DNA of 64,000 nt from Myxococcales bacterium 68-20 (GTDB taxonomy: Bacteria > Myxococcota_A > Polyangia > Polyangiales > Polyangiaceae). A program made the position numbers and the translations under genes. The notes beneath the pieces were generated by a model. It saw only the letters and a list, made by a program, of their open reading frames with translations. It did not search any database and had not been told where the DNA came from. Shown here one piece after another: positions 36,323 through 45,012 of this stretch. The DNA is taken from assembly GCA_001899635.1 (NCBI GenBank), contig MKVQ01000048.1, positions 620,001 to 684,000 on the forward strand, read 5' to 3'. The first letter of the stretch is position 1, and each line of letters begins with the position of its first letter.

Positions 36323-37375
36323 ATGCCGTCGAAAACGTGGTTCTTGCCTGGGCTCGTCGTGATGGGAGCCCTCCATGCGTGCACTGGGTCGGCGCTTCAA
36401 GGCGGCGGCGGACCGGATGGTGGCCCCGACTCGCGCTTCACGTTCTCTCCGCCCGACGCGGCGCGCGCGTGCGGCCACGACGACGACTGCGTGATTCTGC
36501 CTGCGCTCAGCAATTGCTCGAGCTGCTGCGGAGAAGGCGCGGTCGCGCGTGGCGAGGCGGAGCGCGCATACGCGGCCGTGGTCGAGGCTTGCCGCACGCC
36601 CGGAGCGCCGGACAGTTTTACGTGCGACATGGCGTGCGGCTCCCTCCGGCCAGCATGCTACGAGGGGACGTGCGTCACGTTCGCAGACGCCAACACGGGC
36701 GGCGATCCAGCCCCCGCATGCCGGAGGGGCAGCAGCACGACGGACGGTGGTGCGTCAGCGCCCGATCTCGGCACCGGACCTTCGTGCGGCGCGCGCGTGG
36801 TGAAGACCGGATTCGAAGAAGGACTCGATCCGTCGTGGCGTTCCACCGACTCAGCCTCGTTCCGAATCGATCGTGACGAACCACTCGCTGGCGAAGCCAG
36901 TTTGCGAGTCAGCTACAAGCAGAAGGACGCTTACCTCACGATCGAACAACCCGACGCATGCGCGACGCGAATCGCGTTCACGCTCCGCACGCGTCTCCTC
37001 GCGAGCGGCGTCACACTCGCGCGGATCGTCGCAGGCCAGGGGTCTTGGTTCCATGTTCGCCTCGACGAGTGCGCGCTCTCCGTTTCGGAGGAGACGCGCT
37101 CCGACACGGCGGCCGGGCTCGGTGCCGGCGGCAGGACCTGGCCCGTGCCGGAGGACTCTCCGGTGCGGGTCGTCCTCACGCTCGACCTCCGCACGAAGAC
37201 GCTGGCGACCGCGGTCGCGCCGCTAGGCGAGCCGCTCCCCGAGCCGCAAACCGTGGGCGTTCGCGGCGACCCGTCCGGCACGGGCGCCATCCGCGCGATC
37301 GAGCTCGGATCGGCTCCCGGCATCATGTCGCCCGGCGTAGGCGCGGTCTGGATCGACGACCTCGTCATCGACTGA
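36323..37375 (+). CDS. lipoprotein with Cys-rich N-terminal domain and LamG-like C-terminus
   Basis: A 350-residue lipoprotein; the ATG at 36323 begins a signal peptide with lipobox LHAC, while the frame upstream is not protein-like. After a Gly/Pro linker comes a Cys-rich segment (C-G-H-D-D-D-C-V, C-S-S-C-C, C-D-M-A-C-G, C-Y-E-G-T-C) of a type common in myxobacterial lipoproteins. The C-terminal ~180 residues begin F-E-E-G-L-D-P-S-W and end A-V-W-I-D-D-L-V-I-D, resembling a concanavalin/LamG-like carbohydrate-binding sandwich. No catalytic residues are apparent. It stands alone between cassettes C and D. Confidence 0.65.
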   Translation: MPSKTWFLPGLVVMGALHACTGSALQGGGGPDGGPDSRFTFSPPDAARACGHDDDCVILPALSNCSSCCGEGAVARGEAERAYAAVVEACRTPGAPDSFTCDMACGSLRPACYEGTCVTFADANTGGDPAPACRRGSSTTDGGASAPDLGTGPSCGARVVKTGFEEGLDPSWRSTDSASFRIDRDEPLAGEASLRVSYKQKDAYLTIEQPDACATRIAFTLRTRLLASGVTLARIVAGQGSWFHVRLDECALSVSEETRSDTAAGLGAGGRTWPVPEDSPVRVVLTLDLRTKTLATAVAPLGEPLPEPQTVGVRGDPSGTGAIRAIELGSAPGIMSPGVGAVWIDDLVID

Positions 37376-37449
37376 CGCGTCCGGGGGCAAGCTCCTAGCT
37401 TGCCGGAATCTCCAAGCCGTGGACGAGAGCAACGCGTAGGTTCCTCGTC

Positions 37450-37911
37450 GTGACGCGATGGCGCCACCGGAGCAATGATGCGCACGGCATCATTAACGGG
37501 TTCAAGATCGCCTACGAGATTGCCGGGCGGGGTCCCCCACTCGTTCTCCACCCTGGCATGTTCCAAGTGGGCTCGCACTGGACCAAAGCCGGCTACACCT
37601 CGACACTGACGACGAGCCACACGGTGATCGCGATCGATCCGCTGGGCCTCGGTTGCAGCGACGGCCCGGAGCACCCGACGGCTTACGCGCTATCCAGACG
37701 TGCCGAATACGTCACCGCCGTGCTCGATGACGTCGGCGTGAAGAAGGCCGCGTTCCGGGGTTACTCGTTGGGTGCGCTCACCGGCTACGCTGTGGCAGTA
37801 CATGCACCGAAGCGACTAACCCGACTGGTCGCCGGTGCCTTCGACCCCATCACCGGCGCTCGCCGGATCCCGCACCGAATGGCCTGGTCTCGGAGCCAGG
37901 CCGCTACTTGA
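37450..37911 (+). CDS. alpha/beta hydrolase, C-terminally truncated (likely remnant)
   Basis: Only 153 residues against a usual 260-300. The frame has the N-terminal half of an alpha/beta hydrolase: an HPG oxyanion-type segment (V-L-H-P-G-M), D-P-L-G-L-G-C-S-D, and the nucleophile elbow G-Y-S-L-G with Ser near residue 107. It stops before the catalytic Asp and His positions. Its 3' end overlaps the convergent VWA gene by 8 bases, so the missing half has been lost rather than moved to another frame here. The GTG start is uncertain. Probably inactive. Confidence 0.6.
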   Translation: MTRWRHRSNDAHGIINGFKIAYEIAGRGPPLVLHPGMFQVGSHWTKAGYTSTLTTSHTVIAIDPLGLGCSDGPEHPTAYALSRRAEYVTAVLDDVGVKKAAFRGYSLGALTGYAVAVHAPKRLTRLVAGAFDPITGARRIPHRMAWSRSQAAT

Positions 37912-39073
37912 CGGGATCGCCGACGGTCTGGCAGCCGAGGACGACGTCGATCTTGCCCTTCGCGTCGGCCTTCGCGGTCGCGCAGGCCCCATCGCAGAGC
38001 AAGATCTTCGTCGGCGCGCTCGCGCTGTCGTAGCGCCAGCCGCCGACGTTCGCGCAGTCGGCACTGTAAGGGAGAGTCTTGGGAGTGCCGCCGTCGGGGG
38101 TGAACTGGATATTGACCTTGTTGTAATCGAGGGTCTTGCCCTCGGGCGGAGCCGGGATCGAGTACTCACACGTCAACGAGGCGCCACGGATGGTCTCCAT
38201 CGCGGCGGCGAAGCTCTGACCGACGGCCCCCGCGTTCGCAGTCGAGATGATGAACGCCGCGTTCGTCCCGCCAGCGACAGCGAGCGCGTTGAGATCGGTG
38301 AGAGCGCCGCCGACGCCGATGACATAGGTCGGGATCGTCGCCGCCACGGCCTGGGCGACGCTCGACGTCGTCGCGATGGTGTTGTTCGAGCAGTACTCCG
38401 GAACGCCATCCGTCGCGAGGACGATCACCACCTTGCCCTTGCCCGCGAGCTGGGCCTCCACGGTCTGAGCGTAAGCAACGGCTCCTTCCATCGCATAACG
38501 AGTCGGCGTCCCTCCGGCGCCCGTGAGGGAGCTCATTCGGGCAGTCAGCTGATTCTGCGTGTCCGGGAGCAGGACGTTCGCCTCGGCCGGCGTCTGATAC
38601 GAGGCAGCCGTGCACGCGGCGCTGTTCGACGGGAGGCTCCCGTTGGCGGGGAATGGAATCAACGACGCGGTGATGCCCGCCGACCCTGCGTTGCCGAAGA
38701 ACGACGAGAGCGCGCCAGTCACCTGCTTCCAGCGCGAGTTGGCGTTGTTGCAGTCCCTCGAGTTGCTGTCGCCCAGGATGCACATGCTTCCCGACTTATC
38801 GAGGACGACGACCATGTGGAGCGGCAACCGCTCGGCCTCCGCCGTCGATGTCGCGCACGCCTTCCCGGTCCCGTCGTCGTCGTCATCGTCGTCTCCGGCG
38901 CCTGGACCGCCGAGTCCGTTGCCGTTGCCCTTGCCCTTGCCATCGCCGCCGAGCTGGCCGGTCCCGGGCCGCTCATCGAACTCCGTCGGCGATGCCTCGG
39001 ATCCACACGCCGCAACGGCGAGGAAGACGGCGGTGGTCGCGCAAACGACGGTGGTGGGGCGGCGGTTGACCAT
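37904..39073 (-). CDS. lipoprotein with von Willebrand factor A domain
   Basis: A 389-residue lipoprotein; ATG at 39073 was preferred to a TTG 18 bases upstream. The lipobox is VAAC. A Gly/Lys/Asn linker and a run of seven Asp precede the VWA domain. The metal-ion adhesion site DKSGSM is near residues 93-98, with the later threonine (G-G-T-P-T-R) and aspartate (V-L-A-T-D-G-V) positions also in place, so metal binding should be intact. Paired Cys occur in the domain. VWA proteins mediate adhesion or complex formation. The 318 bases upstream hold no other gene. Confidence 0.82.
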   Translation of the reverse strand: MVNRRPTTVVCATTAVFLAVAACGSEASPTEFDERPGTGQLGGDGKGKGNGNGLGGPGAGDDDDDDDGTGKACATSTAEAERLPLHMVVVLDKSGSMCILGDSNSRDCNNANSRWKQVTGALSSFFGNAGSAGITASLIPFPANGSLPSNSAACTAASYQTPAEANVLLPDTQNQLTARMSSLTGAGGTPTRYAMEGAVAYAQTVEAQLAGKGKVVIVLATDGVPEYCSNNTIATTSSVAQAVAATIPTYVIGVGGALTDLNALAVAGGTNAAFIISTANAGAVGQSFAAAMETIRGASLTCEYSIPAPPEGKTLDYNKVNIQFTPDGGTPKTLPYSADCANVGGWRYDSASAPTKILLCDGACATAKADAKGKIDVVLGCQTVGDPVK

Positions 39074-39391
39074 GATCCACGCCCGGAGCAAATTTTACGC
39101 CCCCGGTGGACGTGCCTGAGAGAGACGAGATTGTTCGTCAATTTCGCGTCGAAACCGCTGCATGCGCGTCCCGCATGGACCACGGAATACTCAGTTACTG
39201 CGCAAGGACGATCCGGTGTTGATGCCGTACATGCGCGAAGGTCGATGACCAGAGCTGCCATGTAGGCGAGGCTTCGCCGCGCGCCTCCACCACGAGGCGG
39301 CATGAATGTCATATGTGCTGGACCAGAACGCTCCCAGCGCGACGAGGTCGCCGCCGAAGGCGACCTGCTCGCGGAAGGCCCCCTCACCCAC
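39074..39391. other. intergenic region without a recognisable gene
   Basis: The 318 bases between the VWA gene start and the stop of the next minus-strand gene hold only short Arg- or Pro-rich frames. It should contain the VWA promoter, but no clear promoter, terminator or RNA element was seen. Confidence 0.6.
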
Positions 39392-40054
39392 TCAAGGCGG
39401 GCTGATGCACGAACCGGTGGACGTATCGCAGACGAGGAAGCCAGTGGCGCTGGAGGGTGCGCAGTCGGCGTTCGTGGTGCACGGCATGCAGCCGCTGTTC
39501 ACGGTGCACAGCCCCGGACAGGTCGTCGGGGCACTCTCGACGCACGTGCCCGCCTGGCATGCCTCGGCCGGCGTGTGGACGTTGCCGTTGCACGAGGCGG
39601 GAGCGCAATCGCTGTCGGTCATGCACGCGATGCAACCCTGGGCCGGGTCGCACATCCCTTTGGGTGCAGCGCAGGTCTCGGGCTCTCCGGCGACACACGT
39701 GTTCGAAACGCACGTGGACGCGGGCATGAAAGTATCGTTGTGACACGTTGGGGCTGCACAATCCGCATCCGACCAACACTCGACACATGCCCCCGCCTCG
39801 CAGCCGATGGAGTCGTCTTCGCCGGCATCCGACTCCGCACCGGCGGAGCCCGGGTCTGCCGAGCCCGAAGCGAGCGTTCCGACGGCGGACGAAGGGTTGC
39901 TCTTCGCGGGCACCGAATCCTGCGGGCCTGCATCGAGCTTGCCCGTGTCCGCCAGCATCGGGTCGAGGTCGTCGCTGCTTCTGCAGCTCTGCGTTCCGAC
40001 GAGCGCGAAGGTACAGAAGAGAAGAATCGGGACGTGGCTGGTCGAGCGGATCAT
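39392..40054 (-). CDS. small Cys-rich lipoprotein
   Basis: A 220-residue lipoprotein (lipobox TQSC near residue 24). An Asp/Ser/Ala linker precedes ~130 residues with repeated C-x-x-D-x-D-C-A-x-x-x-C and C-x-A-G-T/A-C-V units, three copies in tandem. These resemble the spacer units in the DUF1554 protein at 1510 rather than the [NH]CxxCxxxC modules of the sigma cassettes. No enzymatic motif. It is transcribed in the same direction as the VWA gene, 318 bases upstream of it, so co-transcription is possible but not shown. Confidence 0.72.
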   Translation of the reverse strand: MIRSTSHVPILLFCTFALVGTQSCRSSDDLDPMLADTGKLDAGPQDSVPAKSNPSSAVGTLASGSADPGSAGAESDAGEDDSIGCEAGACVECWSDADCAAPTCHNDTFMPASTCVSNTCVAGEPETCAAPKGMCDPAQGCIACMTDSDCAPASCNGNVHTPAEACQAGTCVESAPTTCPGLCTVNSGCMPCTTNADCAPSSATGFLVCDTSTGSCISPP

Positions 40055-40572
40055 CCTGGGCCTTTCGGTGGCGGTCGAGGCGAGCGTGAAAGCCGGACGG
40101 ACGCGTGATGAGTCCGCCGCCGAACGGCGCCGTCGCCCCGCGTGGACGTACGCGAGACGCTTCGCCGACGCTTCGACGACGCCCTCCGCCGCTCGGTCAA
40201 GGACGCCGACGCGTGCGCCGCATCGTCATCGTCCGTTTGCCCTCACGCGACCCGCGCTCGAGGCGCAGGGTCGAACGAGAGGCATGCGCGAGCAACGGCA
40301 TCCGTTCGGTGTCTGTCGCTCGTGCAAAGCACTCGACGTGCCACGACCGCGACGCCCCATTCTTCGCGAACGATGCGCAAGACGCTGTTCATCCGAACGC
40401 GTCATCGTCGACCGTCCGTCGCCGTGCGTCGACATGGTGACGCATGTCAACGCGCTGGCGCCGACGACTCCATCGGCAACGTCACGCCCAGTCCAGCGGA
40501 AGCCGCAACCCGAAGCCGCGACCGTTCAGCGCCTCCGCTTTCGCGCACGAGCGAAGCTGCCCCGCCCGCCGG
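40055..40572. other. intergenic region after cassette D without a recognisable gene
   Basis: Several short frames exist on both strands over these 518 bases, but all are Arg/Ser/Thr-rich and show no domain, signal peptide or coupling. I see nothing I can call here. It must contain the end of the cassette D transcript and the start region of the small Cys-rich lipoprotein gene. Confidence 0.55.
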
Positions 40573-42369
40573 TCAGCGGATCGGAAGGAGCGGCTCTTCG
40601 ACGAGCGTCCGCTGTGCCATGCCGCCGGTGAAGGCGTAGCTCACGGCTAGGTCCCAGCCCCAGAGCGTGGCAGTGAACGGGCCTTCGCTTCGCATCCGCT
40701 GGAGACCGGTCCGGCAGACGCTGTCGCCGAAGCGATCGCCTGGACCGCCTGCCTTCGAGAGATCCACCCGCGCAAACTCGTATTCGCCGCGATTGCCGAT
40801 GGGGCGAAAGCCAACGCCCTCGCCCGTCGCCGCGCCGATGGTGCCGGCACACTCGAGCCAGACATCCTCGAAGCGGCCGTTCTGCTTGGCGCGAACGATC
40901 ACGAGCGACGTGTCCTCGTATGTCGGATCGGCATAGAAGCTGTACGAGCTCATGTACTGTCCCGCGGGGACGACATTGACGAAGTCGGGATCGCCGCGCG
41001 ACGACAGCGATCGACGCGTGACGAAGTCGCCACCGCCTCCGCTCATGTAGGCCGCGAGGTAGATCGGGTGCTCGGGGTCTTGCGTGCGAACGACGAAGGG
41101 TTCGCCGGTCCCGGAGCTGAAGACGGCTTCTTCCCCTGCGGCGAGCTCGACGGGCGCTCCGCGCGGCACGACCGGATCGTAGTCGAGGAGCGTCCCGTCA
41201 CGAGCAGCGACGATCCGGTAGGCAACACTCTCGCGCTCGTTGCCGAGCCGCGGCCGGTAGCCGACGCCGACGTATTCGTGGCCCCATTGCTTGAACGGCG
41301 GGAGCTGCTGATGGAGCGTGTCGCAAGTGCCGACGTCCGTGGGGACGTTGGCGCACTCGTGCCCGGCGAAGATCGTCGTGGGCTTGTTCGAGCGGACGAG
41401 GCTGCCGGAGAGCGACTCCGTCTGATGGAACTGCAGGTGCTGCCCCTTGTCGAGCTTGTAGGTCACCGGACGTTTGGCCGCGGTACCGACGACGCCGACG
41501 CCATCCTGGATGTCGTGCGTCGGAACGACCGTCACCTCGGTGCCGTCCTCCGCGGCGACGATCTGGGTGGCCGGCTTCCAGGTGTTGGCCTGCTCCCACG
41601 CGGTGACGATCATGTGTTCGTTCGCCCACGAGGTGACCGGCAGGAGGAGCGTCGCCGACGTGACGTAGCTCAAGCCAGCACTACCGAATGGGAAGATCGC
41701 GACCGCGCTCACCGGCGCGCTCGCCTTCAGTTGAAACGAGTCGCCGATCCCGGTGAAGACCTGGTCGATGTCACGGGCGTACGCCGGCACGGCGCCCTCC
41801 GGACAGCCCACATAGAAGAATCGCTCGGCGACGCTGCGCTGCTTGTTCGGGTCGCGGTCGGCGACGAAGAGCACGACGGTCTCTCCCGGCGGGATCGGTC
41901 CCGTGTGATGGGTGAGGGTCGGGCCATCGGGATTGGTGCGGAAGACGGCCTTCGAGAGGTCGAGCGCCTGCCCTTTGTACTCGAGAGCGAGATCGACGGG
42001 CTGCGTCGACACGTTGACGAGGTACGCCGCGTAGCAGGACTGCGGGCGCTCCTTCAGCCTTTGCGGCATCTGAAGGAAGAACTCGCATCCGTTCGAGCTC
42101 TTGTCTGCCGCGGCCGCCGCGCACGGCTCCTGGCAGCGCGCGGCCCCGCAGGCTTGGTCGGGCGGGCAGGTCTCGACGACCTCGCCGGTGCACGTCTGCA
42201 GGATCGAGCGTCCGTCGAGCGAGCAGCGAAGGCCACACTGCGGAGCGTCCGCCGACGCGTCGACGACGAAGCTGTTCTCCTCCACGAACGACGGACGATC
42301 GTCGGCGCAGGCACCGGCGACGAAGAGCGCGAGGCCGGAGACACCAATGGCCGCGAGCGTACGCCTCAT
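40573..42369 (-). CDS. cassette D: IgGFc-binding-type lipoprotein
   Basis: A 598-residue lipoprotein (lipobox AGAC). CSLDGRS and CGAARC precede GCEFF near residue 95. The IgGFc-type domain includes a conserved VGVGYRPRLGNE segment shared with A and C, and ends with YSFYADPTYEDTSLVIVR. The tail is WGWDLAVSYAFTGG followed by MAQRTL. It overlaps the RCC1 gene as ATGA and is the last gene of cassette D. Closest in domain details to the A and C copies. Confidence 0.83.
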   Translation of the reverse strand: MRRTLAAIGVSGLALFVAGACADDRPSFVEENSFVVDASADAPQCGLRCSLDGRSILQTCTGEVVETCPPDQACGAARCQEPCAAAAADKSSNGCEFFLQMPQRLKERPQSCYAAYLVNVSTQPVDLALEYKGQALDLSKAVFRTNPDGPTLTHHTGPIPPGETVVLFVADRDPNKQRSVAERFFYVGCPEGAVPAYARDIDQVFTGIGDSFQLKASAPVSAVAIFPFGSAGLSYVTSATLLLPVTSWANEHMIVTAWEQANTWKPATQIVAAEDGTEVTVVPTHDIQDGVGVVGTAAKRPVTYKLDKGQHLQFHQTESLSGSLVRSNKPTTIFAGHECANVPTDVGTCDTLHQQLPPFKQWGHEYVGVGYRPRLGNERESVAYRIVAARDGTLLDYDPVVPRGAPVELAAGEEAVFSSGTGEPFVVRTQDPEHPIYLAAYMSGGGGDFVTRRSLSSRGDPDFVNVVPAGQYMSSYSFYADPTYEDTSLVIVRAKQNGRFEDVWLECAGTIGAATGEGVGFRPIGNRGEYEFARVDLSKAGGPGDRFGDSVCRTGLQRMRSEGPFTATLWGWDLAVSYAFTGGMAQRTLVEEPLLPIR

Positions 42370-43733
42370 GGCAGCACCACTTCCTGAGGCGTCGGATGGA
42401 CGCCTCGCACCTTCTTGTTACCGAGCTGTCCGTTCACGTTGGTACCCCAGCAATGGATCTTGCCGTTGGTCAGGAGCACGCAGGTCGAGCTCGGCATCGT
42501 CCTCACCTGCACGGCCGGCGCCGGGAGACCGGGTACCTTCACCGCGTCGAACGCGTAGTCCCTCGTTCCGTCGCCGACCTGGCCGCTCGCGTTGCTTCCC
42601 CAGCAGTAGACATCGCCGCTCGCGCCGACGGCGCACCAGCGCGGAGGTTCGAGGACCGAGGCACCGCCGTTCGTCACCGTGATCGGTGTCGTCGTCGCGA
42701 TCTGCACGATGGGCTCGGGCGCGACGACGCGCTCGGGATAGCCGCGATCGAAGACCGGGTGCTTCGGATCGAGCCTGGCTCCCCAGCAGTAGCCCGCTCC
42801 TCCGGCAACGGCACACGCATGCTCGGTGACGGAGTCGAGGAACGTGACGCCGGCGAGCTCGATCGTCGCCGGGTTGGGATCGGGGAAGAACGAGGACACC
42901 CGGGCGAGCGGAGGGTTCGCTCCCCAGCTCAGCACCGTGCCGTCGTCACGGAGCAGGAAGGTCGAGTCACCGAGGACGAGATCACGGATCGGAGCGCCCG
43001 GAGGCAGCTCGATCGCTCGGGCAGGCGCCATGCCGCTCGGAGGGACGAGGTTGAGCGGTCCGACCTGACCGTAGTAGTTCGCTCCCCAACACTGCACGCC
43101 GCCGTCGATGACGGCGCACCCGGCCGCCGTCGACACCGCGACGCGCTCCGCCGGCGGGAGCTCGAGCTTCACCGGAGTCCGCTCGAGGGTTCGAGCGGTC
43201 GGACTGCGAAGGAACGGGCCCAAGCCCCAGCACCAGATCTCCCCGCTCGCGTTCACTGCGCATGTGTGATCGAGCTGGCGAGCTTCCGAGATGCCGACGA
43301 CAAGCGCCGGCTCGGAGCTGTCGTAGGTGCCTCCGTCCTCGCCACGACCGAGCTGACCGTTGCGGTTCGTTCCCCAGCAAACGACGGTGCCGTCGTCGAG
43401 GAGCGCGCAGTAGCCTTCGTCGCGCTCGAGACCATTCGACGTCGACGTCGTCACGAGCGCCTTGGCGCAAGGCTGGCTCGTGCACACGACCGGGCGCGGA
43501 GCGGCGTCGAACGCGACACCGGCGTCCGATGGCGACGCATCGGCGTCACCGCCGTCGCTCGTCGGCTCGGGGCGCGCCTCGGGTGCTGCGTCGGCCGAGC
43601 CGTCGGCAGCTGCGCCGGCATCACCGTCGCCGTCGCTCGAGCAGGCCGCGATCGTCGCGACAGTGGCTACCGAAGCGAGGATGGCAAGCGGGATTGAAGG
43701 GCGGCGATCAGGGAGTCGTCTTGTGAAGGGCAT
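42366..43733 (-). CDS. cassette D: RCC1-repeat propeller lipoprotein
   Basis: A 455-residue lipoprotein. The ATG at 43733 was chosen over one 12 bases upstream because it gives the same 26-base overlap with the P2 gene as in cassette A and aligns M-P-F-T-R-R-L-P-D-R with M-H-S-T-R-R-L-L-D-R. The lipobox is IAAC. Seven blades are marked by CWGTN, CWGLG, CWGAN, SWGAN, CWGAR, CWGSN and CWGTN. The linker is rich in Asp, Ala and Gly. The stop overlaps the IgGFc-type gene as ATGA. Confidence 0.86.
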   Translation of the reverse strand: MPFTRRLPDRRPSIPLAILASVATVATIAACSSDGDGDAGAAADGSADAAPEARPEPTSDGGDADASPSDAGVAFDAAPRPVVCTSQPCAKALVTTSTSNGLERDEGYCALLDDGTVVCWGTNRNGQLGRGEDGGTYDSSEPALVVGISEARQLDHTCAVNASGEIWCWGLGPFLRSPTARTLERTPVKLELPPAERVAVSTAAGCAVIDGGVQCWGANYYGQVGPLNLVPPSGMAPARAIELPPGAPIRDLVLGDSTFLLRDDGTVLSWGANPPLARVSSFFPDPNPATIELAGVTFLDSVTEHACAVAGGAGYCWGARLDPKHPVFDRGYPERVVAPEPIVQIATTTPITVTNGGASVLEPPRWCAVGASGDVYCWGSNASGQVGDGTRDYAFDAVKVPGLPAPAVQVRTMPSSTCVLLTNGKIHCWGTNVNGQLGNKKVRGVHPTPQEVVLP

Positions 43734-45012
43734 AGCCCGCTCCAACGGCCCAGAGGTTGGTTTCGGAGGTACCGCGGACTCGGTAGAGCGGTACGTCGAG
43801 AGGGATGTTCGTCAGCGAGACGGTCGAGGTCGCAAGCCCGGTCGCGCCAGCGTCCACGTCGGTAGTGTCGCCGCGCACGAGCTGCGAGTAGCCGCTCAGC
43901 CAGACTTCGTTCGAGGTCCACCAGAACGAATAGAAGCCCTGCGGCTTGCCGCTCATCGCAACGGGGGTGACAGCGTTCGAGCGAACGACGTAGTCCGATC
44001 CCGACGTCGCGAGCGTGACCAGCTCACGCCCTTTGAGCGCGACGATCGCGTCGTCGCCGAGGGGGTGAAGATCCGTGATCCACCCGGGCGCTGTGCCGAG
44101 AAAGAGCGCGCCGTCTCGTGCCAGACACGGCGTCGCGGCGGAGTTGCGCGCCACACCGTCGACGATCCGCACGATCCCGTCGACCGTCTTTCGCGCCAGG
44201 ATCGGACAGCCGTCGATCCCTCGTGCTCGAGCGCCCGCGAACCAGACGGCCTCGCTCGTTCCGCCGACGGCAAGGATGAACAGATGTTCGTCGAAGGCTT
44301 CGGTGCCCTCCGCGACGTACTCGACACCCCAGGTCGGCGCGCCGCCGTCCTCAGACTTCAGATGAAACACCGCATTCGAATACCAGGCATAAACGTCATC
44401 TCTACCGACCCCCCAGACACCGAGCGCAGACAAATTGCCATTCATCAGACGAGACGACGGATAACCGTGATCGTGCGCTGCATGCGTCGGCCCAGCGGCA
44501 AAGTCGACCAGCCGATCGCGCGTCCATGACCACGCCGCGCCAGGCGAAGGCCGCGTCCCGCGGTAGACGAAGGCCGGCGCGATCGTGAAGTAGATTTCGT
44601 TCTCGCTCGGCGCCCACATTTTTCCGACGTACGGACCGAGACCGAACTCCCCCTGCGACCCATCGTCGATGTACTTCCACCCATCGGTCGCCATTTCCCA
44701 TTCGAGGACCTTCACGCCGAGCGTGGCGCTCTCCGCGACGGCAAATGCGCGCGTCGCGAACGGCACGATGTCCTTGAGGACGAGATCGGCGTCGGGAAGG
44801 TCCGTCTTGCACCACCCGGCAGCGCTGCAGCGCGGGAAGACGACGGCGCTGTCCTCCGGATCCGCAGGAACATCCGCCGTCGCCGCGTCCGAGATCGGAA
44901 TCGACGGAGGAGGACTCGGGTTCGAACGGAGCTCTTCGTCTTCCGACGAGGCACAGGCGCCCGCTAGCGCGAGCGCGAACAACGAGGATGCGAGGAAGAG
45001 CGTCCTTCTCAT
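43708..45012 (-). CDS. cassette D: beta-propeller lipoprotein P2
   Basis: A 434-residue lipoprotein beginning at the ATG at 45012 (ATGA overlap), with lipobox AGAC. The P2 signature is C-S-A-A-G-W-C-K-T-D-L-P, then I/V-L-K-D-I-V-P-F-A-T-R-A-F-A-V-A-E-S, closely matching cassette A. Blades with E-I-Y-F, D-D-V-Y-A-W, E-A-V-W-F and N-L-W-A-V-G follow, ending GYALHKTTP like the A copy. The longer open frame upstream runs through the P1 gene and was rejected. Predicted surface interaction protein. Confidence 0.76.
   Translation of the reverse strand: MRRTLFLASSLFALALAGACASSEDEELRSNPSPPPSIPISDAATADVPADPEDSAVVFPRCSAAGWCKTDLPDADLVLKDIVPFATRAFAVAESATLGVKVLEWEMATDGWKYIDDGSQGEFGLGPYVGKMWAPSENEIYFTIAPAFVYRGTRPSPGAAWSWTRDRLVDFAAGPTHAAHDHGYPSSRLMNGNLSALGVWGVGRDDVYAWYSNAVFHLKSEDGGAPTWGVEYVAEGTEAFDEHLFILAVGGTSEAVWFAGARARGIDGCPILARKTVDGIVRIVDGVARNSAATPCLARDGALFLGTAPGWITDLHPLGDDAIVALKGRELVTLATSGSDYVVRSNAVTPVAMSGKPQGFYSFWWTSNEVWLSGYSQLVRGDTTDVDAGATGLATSTVSLTNIPLDVPLYRVRGTSETNLWAVGAGYALHKTTP

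Noticed and set aside
40105-40639. Overlapping plus-strand frames in the gap after cassette D
   Set aside because: Arg/Ser-rich, no domain, no ribosome-binding site, and partly overlapping the IgGFc-type gene.
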